NCBI GenBank assembly: GCA_024276465.1 | Contig: JAJRXD010000014.1 | Span: forward strand, 1-56,870 | From: Deltaproteobacteria bacterium | Lineage (GTDB): Bacteria; Desulfobacterota; WTBG01; CAIYCZ01; CAIRTM01 | DNA: 56,870 nt | Reading direction: 5' to 3' | In this document: positions 46,220 through 54,313 of the stretch, one piece after another | Position numbering within the stretch: position 1 is the first letter of the stretch | Layout of the letters: the number at the start of each line of letters is the position of its first letter | Notes under the pieces: generated by a model | The model's database searches: none | Seen by the model: the letters and a program-made list of their open reading frames with translations, nothing else | Told to the model about the DNA's origin: nothing | Program-made: the position numbers and the translations under genes

Positions 46220-47228
46220 GGATGGGTTTCGTCTTCTGGCCAAAAAAAACGGCAGGCTGATTGATGAAATAATGACAAGGGACCTTGAGCAGATAATATT
46301 GCTTGGCAATGTTTACATAACACCTCCTGTTATGGACCATCTGATTCAAGACAGGGTAGATACTGTTTTTTTAAGCCAGTCTGGCAGGTTCAGGGGCAGG
46401 CTGCTTACACAGTTTACCAAAAATGTGGAGTTGCGGCGTCAGCAGTATCTGCGATTTGATAATCAAAACACCACCCTTGATTTTGCCAGGGCAGTTGTAA
46501 GCGGAAAAATAAACAACCAGAGAATTTTTCTTATGCGCCACAACAGGTCTCTGAAAAATGATAAAATTGCTGCCTCGCTTGGAAGGATGAGGGCACTGCT
46601 GTCCACCCTGAAGAATGCTGATTCAACTGCAAGTCTGATGGGTAGTGAAGGAGCAGCAGGAAAGGCATATTTTTCAGCCTTTAACTATCTTATCAAGCGG
46701 GAAGATTTTATTTTCAGGGGAAGAAACAGAAGACCTCCGCGTGATCCGGTCAATGCACTGCTTTCCTTTGGATACACAATGCTTGCCAATGCTGTTGAAA
46801 CAGCAGTAAATATTGTAGGGCTTGATCCTTATTTAGGGGCATTTCACAGCATTGAGTATGGAAGGCCTTCCCTGGTATGCGACCTGATGGAAGAGTTCAG
46901 AGCATTTTTTATCGATTCTCTTATTATAACACTTATTAACAAACGTATTGTTAACCCTGATGATTTTATATACAGGGATGTTGCTGACATACAACTCAAA
47001 CAGTACGAAGAAGAACAGACTGATGACAAAATGCCTGTCTCGATGAAAAAAGAGGCTTTAAAGGGTATTGTGAGAATTTTTGAACAGAAGATGTCGAGCA
47101 CAGTTTTCTATCAGCCTACAGGGGAAAATATTACATACAGGCAGGTTATTTTAAATCAGGTCAGGCAATGTGCCAGGGTTATTCTTGGCAAAGAGGATCA
47201 GTACCAGCCTTTTACATGGAGCCACTGA
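46176..47228 (+). CDS. cas1: CRISPR integrase Cas1
   Basis: A 350-aa Cas1 of full length. The active-site Glu lies in MGSEGAAGKAYF, the His in AFHSIEYGRPSL and the Asp/Glu in VCDLMEEFR. The N-terminal beta-domain and the C-terminal helical domain are both complete. AGAGGATATAAAA precedes ATG 46176. It overlaps the CAPP frame by 44 bp and the cas2 start by 1 bp (TGATG). It integrates spacers at the leader end of the array located 700 bp downstream. Confidence 0.96.
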   Translation: METVYIVEQGTQLHKDGFRLLAKKNGRLIDEIMTRDLEQIILLGNVYITPPVMDHLIQDRVDTVFLSQSGRFRGRLLTQFTKNVELRRQQYLRFDNQNTTLDFARAVVSGKINNQRIFLMRHNRSLKNDKIAASLGRMRALLSTLKNADSTASLMGSEGAAGKAYFSAFNYLIKREDFIFRGRNRRPPRDPVNALLSFGYTMLANAVETAVNIVGLDPYLGAFHSIEYGRPSLVCDLMEEFRAFFIDSLIITLINKRIVNPDDFIYRDVADIQLKQYEEEQTDDKMPVSMKKEALKGIVRIFEQKMSSTVFYQPTGENITYRQVILNQVRQCARVILGKEDQYQPFTWSH

Positions 47229-47509
47229 TGTTTTGTCTTGTATGCTTTGATATTGCAGATCACAGGAAACGCTACAGGGTTGTTAAGGAGTTGAAAGGGC
47301 TGGCAGTGCGTGTTCAAAAATCAGTTTTTGAATGTGCTGATTTAAAGGAAAACCGTTTTCTTGAACTCAAAAAAAGACTTGAAAAAATAATCGACCTTTC
47401 AGAAGATACTGTGCGTTATTATTTTCTTTGTAAAGGATGTACCCCAAGAGTTGAATATTCAGGAAAAGGCGACAACCCTGTAACAGATGAAGGTTTTAAA
47501 ATAATTTAA
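47228..47509 (+). CDS. cas2: CRISPR adaptation protein Cas2
   Basis: A 93-aa ferredoxin-fold protein with CLVCFDIADHRKRYRVVKEL (the conserved Asp after strand 1), VQKSVFECADLKENRF and YFLCKGC. It dimerises and bridges Cas1 dimers. Its start shares one base with the cas1 stop; an upstream in-frame ATG at 47168 lies inside cas1 and is not credible. Confidence 0.94.
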   Translation: MFCLVCFDIADHRKRYRVVKELKGLAVRVQKSVFECADLKENRFLELKKRLEKIIDLSEDTVRYYFLCKGCTPRVEYSGKGDNPVTDEGFKII

Positions 47510-47933
47510 TCAAAGTCTGAATAATAAATTTTTGCAGGAGCTCATTTATGCGCAAAAAAAATCAGGTGCAATACCATGATCGATCAATAATCAAATTATT
47601 TGCCATTAAAAATTATTCTTGATAATATTGTTTGTATTGTATACCGGCAGACTGAACCTACCGGTTCATAAGCATTGGCAGTTCATTTTAGACTCATATT
47701 CATGCAACATGTATGAAAAGGGCTGATTCTGCGTAACAGCATGTTTTTGCTTTGTTTTAACAAACAGACCAGGGAGAGATGCATGTATAAGAGAAAAACA
47801 GCTTAAATCAATAACTTAGGCATTGATCAGAGGTTTTTGAACAGATGTTACAGGAGCAAGAAAATGAAAAATTACAGATGCCTGTATTTACACAGATCAC
47901 AGCCTTTATTTATGCATAGTTTAGAAGGGTGCG
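47510..47933 (+). promoter_or_regulatory. CRISPR leader region
   Basis: The 424-bp AT-rich stretch between cas2 and the first repeat is the expected leader, because repeats end in the typical crRNA 5' handle ATTGCGAC on the plus strand. It holds a degenerate REP at 47534-47553 and a possible promoter TTGATA (47619) / TATACC (47640). An unusual AGGAG plus ATG (47864) opens a 40-codon frame that runs through the first repeat into spacer 1. Confidence 0.65.
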
Positions 47934-48650
47934 GATTGAAAATAGCCCCGATACTTAAGGGGATTGCGACAAATATCCTCCTTTAACTGATAAAACTTTA
48001 CCTGTGATTGAAAATAGCCCCGATACTTAAGGGGATTGCGACGTTTTGGTTCAACATACTTATCACATTGCTTACAAGATTGAAAATAGCCCCGATACTT
48101 AAGGGGATTGCGACTATTTCCAGCACCAATCTGTAAGTGCTGGAGTCATCGATTGAAAATAGCCCCGATACTTAAGGGGATTGCGACTCTTGAATATGTT
48201 ACGAATTGCTGTGAGTAGAATTGTAGTTGATTGAAAATAGCCCCGATACTTAAGGGGATTGCGACTTTTCCCTTTCTATTTGTTTAAAACAATCTCATAG
48301 ATTGAAAATAGCCCCGATACTTAAGGGGATTGCGACTAAAAACGGTTGAGGGTTGGCTCATCCGTGGGCATGATTGAAAATAGCCCCGATACTTAAGGGG
48401 ATTGCGACAAAAGACGTTTGACATCCCTTGTTCCCAAATGCTTCGATTGAAAATAGCCCCGATACTTAAGGGCTGAACGAAAACCCTGTTTTTTGTTAGC
48501 GCGGCATACGTAGGAGCCGGCTTTAGCCGCGAAAAACAGACCTGTTGCTGCGTAATATCGCGCCTGAAGGCGCTCCTGCAGAAAATTATTGATCAGATTT
48601 TAACCTGAATCAGGACTTTTCGTTCAGACACTGCTTAAGGGGATTGCGAC
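47934..48650 (+). CRISPR. CRISPR array with 37-bp repeats, last repeat disrupted
   Basis: Seven intact identical repeats start at 47934, 48006, 48078, 48151, 48229, 48300 and 48372. The repeat begins GATTGAAAATAGCCCC, contains a CCCC...GGGG hairpin and ends GGGGATTGCGAC, giving the handle ATTGCGAC of type III crRNAs. Seven spacers measure 35, 35, 36, 41, 34, 35 and 36 bp. The eighth repeat begins at 48445, is cut at 48470 by a small element and resumes at about 48632-48650. Transcription is on the plus strand, so the element lies at the leader-distal end. Spacer 3 carries its own inverted repeat TCCAGCAC/GTGCTGGA. Confidence 0.97.
48471..48631. mobile_element. MITE-like element inside the terminal CRISPR repeat
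   Basis: About 160 bp with terminal inverted repeats GGCTGAACGAAAACCCTG and CAGGACTTTTCGTTCAG at its two ends. Direct flanks TACTTAAG (left) and TGCTTAAG (right) look like an 8-bp target duplication with one difference. Inside are two REP palindromes in inverted orientation (48510-48533 and 48557-48579). It has no coding capacity. Confidence 0.75.
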
Positions 48651-49126
48651 TGGGACAAAACTGTTAAGCTTTTAGAGAAAAGCATAATGACTGTTGCAAA
48701 AAAGCTGCAAAAAACAGAATTGCTTTAACTTCCTGTTTGATGACCGGGGAAGAAGTGCAGGAACTTAAGAAAACTTATCCCGACAGGATTTGATGCAATA
48801 ACTGTAAAAAATATTTTTAAACAGTAAATAACTTTTGCGGATTGATATGCTGTATAACAACACAATTTATAAACCTTTATTATAGTGTGGAGACCTGCTG
48901 ACTATAAATAAAATCTTCTTTATTAAAAAACGCTTTCCTGTTTTTATATTTTATCATTCTTCCCGCCCCTATGTTTATTGACCTGACCTGAATTATAAAA
49001 TAAAATATTTGTTTTCGGGGAATTCCTGTGTAATTAACTGTTGACAGTATGTGTCAAGATTATACTATCTGTATTCTATTATATTGAAGTATAAACAAGT
49101 ATATATAGAAACCTGAAAAAACTTAA
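48651..49126. other. Array trailer and upstream region of the sigma/CHAT operon
   Basis: No gene is recognised. The left part has no further repeat. The right part is AT-rich and contains the promoter and operator-like dyad described separately. No terminator is clear between the array and the operon, so transcription from the array could continue into it. Confidence 0.5.
49041..49068 (+). promoter_or_regulatory. Candidate promoter with dyad overlapping -35
   Basis: TTGACA (49041) with TACTAT (49063, 16-bp spacer) is a plausible sigma-70-type promoter 60 bp before the sigma gene. TTGACA-GTATG-TGTCAA (49041-49057) is a perfect inverted repeat, so a dimeric regulator could cover the -35 box. 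Confidence 0.55.
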
Positions 49127-49828
49127 ATGAACACAGCCATTCCCAAGACTTTTAATGAGTTTGCCCGGAAATACACTCCCAGAATAAGAAACTATATCCT
49201 TGCTCGAAATAAAGAAAATTCAGTAAAAATTGATCCGGACGAATTTGTCCAGGAATTTCTCATAAAGTTTAACAAAAAAAACACCCTTGAAAAGTACAAT
49301 CCGGAAAGGGGTGCATCTTTTGACACATGGCTTTACAGAATTCTTTACAATTCTTTCTGTACCTCCTTCAGGTTAAAGAAAGAAGAAAATGAAGAGGTTT
49401 TCAACCTGCCGGAAAATTATGAAAAATTTATAAGTGACCACAAGAAAGACAGTAACACTGAAAGGTATTTAAAAACCAGGGATGCTTTTATATGTATCAG
49501 TGAAGAAGATATTGAGCTGATTTTGAATTTTACAGAGGATATTTCAGATGTACGTGAGCGCCTGTCAATAAAACTGAAAGCTTACCCTTATATCGATTTA
49601 AATGATGAAGATCTGGATTTTATGGCACAAAAAACGGGTATTGAAAAAAAATATCTGCCAGATGAACTCAAAAAAATGTATGGAACAAAACCTGGTGAAA
49701 GAGCAGGCTTGAAGGATAAAGATATTGCAAGACTTCTTGGATTTTCAAGTTTTACAAATCAGCGTGACAGAGCAGTAAGAAAGTATATAATCCCACAGTA
49801 TAAATATATGAAAAGCAGAAAACAATGA
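49127..49828 (+). CDS. RpoE/CASP-sigma-like RNA polymerase sigma factor
   Basis: A 233-aa sigma-70 family protein. Region 2 lies at about residues 36-90: DPDEFVQEFLIKFNKKN, YNPERGASFDTWLYRILYNSF. A long acidic/charged linker follows, and region 4 with a helix-turn-helix (GLKDKDIARLLGFSSFTNQRDRAVRKYI) ends it. Sigma factors of this type accompany TPR-CHAT proteases in type III-E CRISPR loci. Its stop overlaps the next start by 4 bp. It heads a four-gene operon ending in a protease, which suggests release from an inhibitor by cleavage. Confidence 0.85.
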   Translation: MNTAIPKTFNEFARKYTPRIRNYILARNKENSVKIDPDEFVQEFLIKFNKKNTLEKYNPERGASFDTWLYRILYNSFCTSFRLKKEENEEVFNLPENYEKFISDHKKDSNTERYLKTRDAFICISEEDIELILNFTEDISDVRERLSIKLKAYPYIDLNDEDLDFMAQKTGIEKKYLPDELKKMYGTKPGERAGLKDKDIARLLGFSSFTNQRDRAVRKYIIPQYKYMKSRKQ

Positions 49829-50469
49829 TGTGTACTGTTGACAACAGAAAAATTTTCCTGAAATTCCCAGAGTATTCAAAAGGCTCTGGCAATAGTGTAA
49901 GTGCGTGGAAAATTTCTCATTTTGTTAAACATGTAATTTTTGAACAAGAGATGGATCTCTATCAGGTTTTGCAGATTGGTGATGAAAAAATCAAGATGTT
50001 TGATCTAAAACTCAAGAAGGAGTTTAACTGTGCTTTAAGGAGCAATAAAAATCTGAGAGATAATCAAAAGATTTCTGTTTGTTCATATTGCCCTTCCATA
50101 ACCAGATGTAAAGATGAGTTTAAAGAGTATGTTGAAGCTTATACAGAATATTCAAGAAATGTTGTAAGTCAGGATATCCACAAACCACGTCATATCTATT
50201 TTAAGACTGAACAGGAATCTGACAGCCTTGTATTTGTTGATGCTGCAGGTGTTATCGTAATTACAAAAAATTGCTATCCAAAGCTGATATTAAAATCATG
50301 TTTTCGCCCTTTCCACTACACTGCTCTGATTACACCTATGATGACATTACTTAAAACCGATTTTGCGGATAAATATTATCTCCTGCTTGCAAAAAAAACG
50401 ATCAGACAAAGAGTTGACAGGGGAAAATATTTCAGCACTGAATTTATATTAGAAAAGAACTGGCATTAA
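49825..50469 (+). CDS. Csx31-position protein of unknown fold
   Basis: A 214-aa protein with no domain I can name. It contains a cysteine group (ISVCSYCPSITRC) and several basic and aromatic stretches, with no signal peptide or membrane segment. By operon order and size it occupies the place of Csx31 next to the sigma factor. In the characterised type III-E locus Csx31 is a partner of the sigma-inhibitor complex. Homology to Csx31 cannot be proven here. Confidence 0.5.
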   Translation: MMCTVDNRKIFLKFPEYSKGSGNSVSAWKISHFVKHVIFEQEMDLYQVLQIGDEKIKMFDLKLKKEFNCALRSNKNLRDNQKISVCSYCPSITRCKDEFKEYVEAYTEYSRNVVSQDIHKPRHIYFKTEQESDSLVFVDAAGVIVITKNCYPKLILKSCFRPFHYTALITPMMTLLKTDFADKYYLLLAKKTIRQRVDRGKYFSTEFILEKNWH

Positions 50470-50470
50470 A

Positions 50471-51532
50471 ATGAAAATATCTACACCTGGTGAGAAATTA
50501 CATAGTATGTATCTTCGTGCTCTCAAGGACATCGAGCTGTTTTCAGAGGTCATGATAGAGGACAGTGATAATGGTGACCAGTCAATAGAGCTGCTGTTAA
50601 CAGAGGCGATGTATTCGATTGCCTGCTGTTCAAGGGCAGTCAGACAGATAAAACCAGGCCAGGGAATACAGGCTAAAGTCATTGATCTCAAGAACTGTCT
50701 TAATGAAGGCTTTCAGTTGATGAGTGGAGATGGAATTAAGCGGCTCAATATGTATCTTAGTGATTATTTCAGTGTGACAAGGATTGAAAGCAGGGTAAAT
50801 TCCCTGAAAAACAGGTTTGAGACTGCCTTTAATTCAAAAAAACTTTATGAACTAATAGAAGATGAAGAGGTCGAAGATCAGGTTTTTGATTACTTTCTTT
50901 TCATAGATCGTTATGCCTGTTTTAATAATCCCGAGGATTGTCCTGTTGGTGGTCTTGAAGATACCCTGGCTAAAGGCAGGAACAGTGTTGACTATGTCTG
51001 CACCAGACTCAAAGCAATCTTTAATATTTACTCAAAATCAATTGTTACATACAGATTAAACACTTTTATACCAGATGATTCAGTTTACAGTTTCTGGTTT
51101 GAGTTTCAGGAAGTTCCTGTTGAAGATTTTGTATATGCGTTTGAAAAAAAACTGTTTGAAACAGCTCCAGAGAGAATGGTTTTCAAGGCACTTCTGCAAA
51201 CCCTTCCCGAAATTATTTCAAGCAAAATAAAAAAAACAGGAATTGAAAAAAATCTAAAAAGCTTGACAGGCATTCTCGGCGACCAGGCACAAGAGGTTTT
51301 TGGACTGATTGCTGCTGTTGTGCAGTCCCCTGAGCTTGCTGTTGAGAAGTCATGGAGTAAAGATGGAGATGAGATTGAATTAATCCGTGCACACCATGCC
51401 GAAGATCTGCAGAAAGAAGCTTCGCGTCTGCAGAAAGAATTTGATGGAGTAGAAAAAAGAGACGTATTGATACTTGAATATCTCCTGGCAGGTGATGAGG
51501 ATAAGCTTGAAGACTTGTTGAAAGAATTATGA
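50471..51532 (+). CDS. Csx30-position protein, candidate protease substrate and sigma inhibitor
   Basis: A 353-aa, mostly helical, soluble, acidic protein. It ends in a charged segment (VEKRDVLILEYLLAGDEDKLEDLL). It lies immediately before the TPR-CHAT protease gene (4-bp gap) and 1 bp after the preceding gene. In Craspase systems Csx30 binds the sigma factor and is cut by Csx29. By position this protein is the best candidate for that role. It is shorter than the well-known Csx30, and no cleavage site can be predicted from sequence alone. Confidence 0.5.
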   Translation: MKISTPGEKLHSMYLRALKDIELFSEVMIEDSDNGDQSIELLLTEAMYSIACCSRAVRQIKPGQGIQAKVIDLKNCLNEGFQLMSGDGIKRLNMYLSDYFSVTRIESRVNSLKNRFETAFNSKKLYELIEDEEVEDQVFDYFLFIDRYACFNNPEDCPVGGLEDTLAKGRNSVDYVCTRLKAIFNIYSKSIVTYRLNTFIPDDSVYSFWFEFQEVPVEDFVYAFEKKLFETAPERMVFKALLQTLPEIISSKIKKTGIEKNLKSLTGILGDQAQEVFGLIAAVVQSPELAVEKSWSKDGDEIELIRAHHAEDLQKEASRLQKEFDGVEKRDVLILEYLLAGDEDKLEDLLKEL

Positions 51533-51536
51533 TCAA

Positions 51537-53606
51537 ATGGGATATGGTTTATTTAAAGAATATTTTGAAAAGGTTGAAAAAAATATTGATAAGGGTCTGC
51601 ATGAACAGGCTCTTGAGTTTTTGAAAAAAATCAGAAAAAATAATTTAGGCCATCAACAGAAAACATATTATAATATTTTATTTTCTGACATTCACAGTCA
51701 TCTTGGGCAATTTCACAGTGCCCTTACTCTCCAGTACAAAATCATAAATTCTCCCCTGCCGGAGCCTCTTTTAAGGTCCATAGCTTTTCAATCACATGCT
51801 TTTACATTGGGCTATACCGGCAGAATTAATGAAGCTCAAAAATACTTTGAGTTGTCTAAGGAAACAGCCTGCAGGCTCAAAAGAAAGTTTCTTTTTTATT
51901 CGTCAGAGATAGGAATGATTGACATTGAGTTTCATGATTATGAATATGACCGGTTTAACCCTGATCATAATGTCAGTCTTTTTAATAAAATAGGATCAGT
52001 TCTTCAAAATGTGTCAGCTGATGTTTTATTGCAAGAGGAAGATCCGTATAATAAAAAAATATTAGTATCCCTTCTGAATTTCAGAAAAGCTGTTTTATTG
52101 TGGTTGAACAGAGACTATACATCTGCAGAAAATGCTTTTGAGATAACAAACAAGTTTTCAGATAATTTTTTTAAGGTCTGGGCTTTGTTCGGACTTATAA
52201 ATTGTTCTCAAAAAAATAAAGACCAGCAAAACAGATGGAAACAGGAGCTTGAGAAAGCACTGAAAATAAAAGCATGGCGAAAAAATGCAATGAAATACTG
52301 GCCTGTTGCTCTGTTATTAGGAAAAACCTGGCAGTTGATGGGGCAGAATGAAAAGGCCCAATCTTTTTACAGGGATATTCTGTTGAAGGTCAGGGTTGGG
52401 TACACTGATCAGAAAATCGCATCAAATGATTACTCGGTTTTTATAACCAGGTATTTTTACCCTGTTTACAGGGAAGCAGCCACACATTATTTAGGGATTG
52501 ATTCCCAGCACAGTAAACCTCAATACAGGTATGCATTGAACCGTGCTGAAATGTTTCGGGCACGTTTTTTAAGTGAGGAATATAAAAAGCATCATAACAG
52601 GAAGAAAGTTGAAAATATTTTAACTTCAAATGTCCGAATAGATGAAACAGGCGCCTTGCTGTCCAACAGGTTCAAAAAGGACGTTTTTATACTCTACTGT
52701 TTTGATTTTAAAAACTCCGGATTGTTATTGCTTTCTAAAGACCTGTCAACAGATTACAGGAAAATTGAGATAAATACAGATGATTATAAAGTGCTGAAAA
52801 GTTTTTCCCGTAAACCTGTTTTTACAATCAGGGAAATTAATATATTCAGCAAGGTGTTTAAAGAACTTATTTGTAAAATCAACACAGGGCATCTTCTGAT
52901 TATTCCCCATGGGATATTTAACCACGTGCCCTTTCATGCCCTGAAAAAAGACAGTGGCCATCTTATAAAAAATACGCTGGTAAATTACTGGCCCTCTCTG
53001 CAAATGGCTGTACTGGGGGAACATGAGAAACAGATTAATAAAATAAAAATAACCTGTATTGGTACCAGGGATGACCCTGCATCCAGGGATGAAATTGATC
53101 AACTGGCAGCAAAAATAAAAAATTGCAGGGTTTTTTATGATCCAGAAATTCCTGTGATAAAAAAAGCGTTGAGTATTGGTGATAGCCTGCTTCATGTTGT
53201 TGCCCACGGTCAAATAAACAGCAGTAAAAATGATATTACTGTAATTAGAATCAATGGTAAAAACATTGAATTTGGTGAGATTGTAAAAAATATTGAGAAT
53301 CTTCCTGAAATCATTTTGCTTAATGTCTGTTATGGTGGGTATACTGGGCATACAGATGCTGATTTTATCCAGGGATTGCCAGTAACTTTTTTTCAGAAAG
53401 GGACAGAAGCTCTTATAGTATCCCGCCGCAGATTATCACAGCAGATCAGTACTGAATTTTCACAATGTTTTTACCATCATTTCAGCTCTGGTGACACACT
53501 GGGTAAAGCCTATCAGAAAGCCATTGTAAAACTGGTTGACAATAAAGACACTGTTGGAAACATACCATGCCTGATGGGTAACAGCATGATAAAAGTCTCT
53601 TTGTAA
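51537..53606 (+). CDS. TPR-CHAT caspase-like peptidase (Csx29-like)
   Basis: A 689-aa protein. Residues 1 to about 360 form TPR-like helices. Residues about 380-689 form a CHAT peptidase domain, with H557 in HVVAHG and C598 in LLNVCYGGY. The 41-residue spacing is close to that of the Csx29 His-Cys dyad. IPHGIFNHVPFHAL is the usual CHAT entry motif. It carries no CARF or SAVED sensor, so it should be activated by binding a partner. In type III-E that partner is Cas7-11, which is absent here; the Csm complex is the available alternative. Confidence 0.88.
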   Translation: MGYGLFKEYFEKVEKNIDKGLHEQALEFLKKIRKNNLGHQQKTYYNILFSDIHSHLGQFHSALTLQYKIINSPLPEPLLRSIAFQSHAFTLGYTGRINEAQKYFELSKETACRLKRKFLFYSSEIGMIDIEFHDYEYDRFNPDHNVSLFNKIGSVLQNVSADVLLQEEDPYNKKILVSLLNFRKAVLLWLNRDYTSAENAFEITNKFSDNFFKVWALFGLINCSQKNKDQQNRWKQELEKALKIKAWRKNAMKYWPVALLLGKTWQLMGQNEKAQSFYRDILLKVRVGYTDQKIASNDYSVFITRYFYPVYREAATHYLGIDSQHSKPQYRYALNRAEMFRARFLSEEYKKHHNRKKVENILTSNVRIDETGALLSNRFKKDVFILYCFDFKNSGLLLLSKDLSTDYRKIEINTDDYKVLKSFSRKPVFTIREINIFSKVFKELICKINTGHLLIIPHGIFNHVPFHALKKDSGHLIKNTLVNYWPSLQMAVLGEHEKQINKIKITCIGTRDDPASRDEIDQLAAKIKNCRVFYDPEIPVIKKALSIGDSLLHVVAHGQINSSKNDITVIRINGKNIEFGEIVKNIENLPEIILLNVCYGGYTGHTDADFIQGLPVTFFQKGTEALIVSRRRLSQQISTEFSQCFYHHFSSGDTLGKAYQKAIVKLVDNKDTVGNIPCLMGNSMIKVSL

Positions 53607-53877
53607 TAATCCGCATTTTTTCTTCTTTTTTATGGCCAGAAACATCAGACCTCTGCAGGAATATTATTTCAGGCCCGGTGAATATCTGCTTATTTTCCTG
53701 ATATCTAAAAAAAATTTTCAAACTGTGTAAGAAACTTTGATTATATCAGTATCTATATATTAGATTACAGTTTAGCTGATCAGGACAAAACACTTGATGC
53801 CTGCAGCAATTGAAAGGAATCTGGAGTGTGCAGCCGGCAAGAGAGTTTTAACTATGACATAGCAGGAGAAAGCACCT
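53607..53877. other. Intergenic region after the CHAT gene
   Basis: No gene or terminator can be supported. The stretch around 53620-53640 is T-rich, but I see no stem in front of it. Confidence 0.4.
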
Positions 53878-54036
53878 ATGGGAAAATTTTTATTAGTATT
53901 TGGCCCTGTATTGTTTATAGTTGGATTAATTATTCTTATTATTGTATGGAACCCATGGATAGTTGTAGCAGTACTTGTATGCGGGTTACTTGTTTTGTTT
54001 GATAAAATATTTGGAAGAAGTAATGTTGATTTGTAA
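53878..54036 (+). CDS. Small two-helix membrane protein
   Basis: A 52-aa open frame with a good AGGAGA ribosome binding site 8 bp upstream. It is composed almost entirely of two hydrophobic segments (FLLVFGPVLFIVGLIILIIV and WIVVAVLVCGLLVLF) separated by WNP, with a charged tail. No family is recognised. It lies 270 bp beyond the CHAT protease on the same strand and may be an independent gene. Confidence 0.55.
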   Translation: MGKFLLVFGPVLFIVGLIILIIVWNPWIVVAVLVCGLLVLFDKIFGRSNVDL

Positions 54037-54313
54037 AAAAAAGGGAGAGGGAATGGTTGTCTGTTTCCCAAACAAAACTTTATTGGGTCTTCCGGGTTTG
54101 TTGTGCGTAAATTCAACCAGTTTTCGGTTCTTTGAAGAACGTCCGGAGTGGGTGGAGAAACTGAAGGGATGGTGGAAGAATAGAGATGTGCTGTTACCTG
54201 TTATTTTACCTTGACAGTACAACCGTTTTGGTTAAAATCAGAGCATTATAGAATCTGTTTTGTCTGGACAGAAAAGGCTTTCTATCAACAGGAAAACACC
54301 TTTTACCATTTAA
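54037..54313. other. Gap between small membrane ORF and CNNM genes
   Basis: No recognised gene. A short open frame reaching 54214 ends ERPEWVEKLKGWWKNRDV but has no supporting features. Confidence 0.4.

Noticed and set aside
49127-53606. Reading the operon as a true type III-E locus
   Set aside because: No Cas7-11 (gRAMP) gene is present in the window; all effector subunits are separate Csm genes with Cas10.
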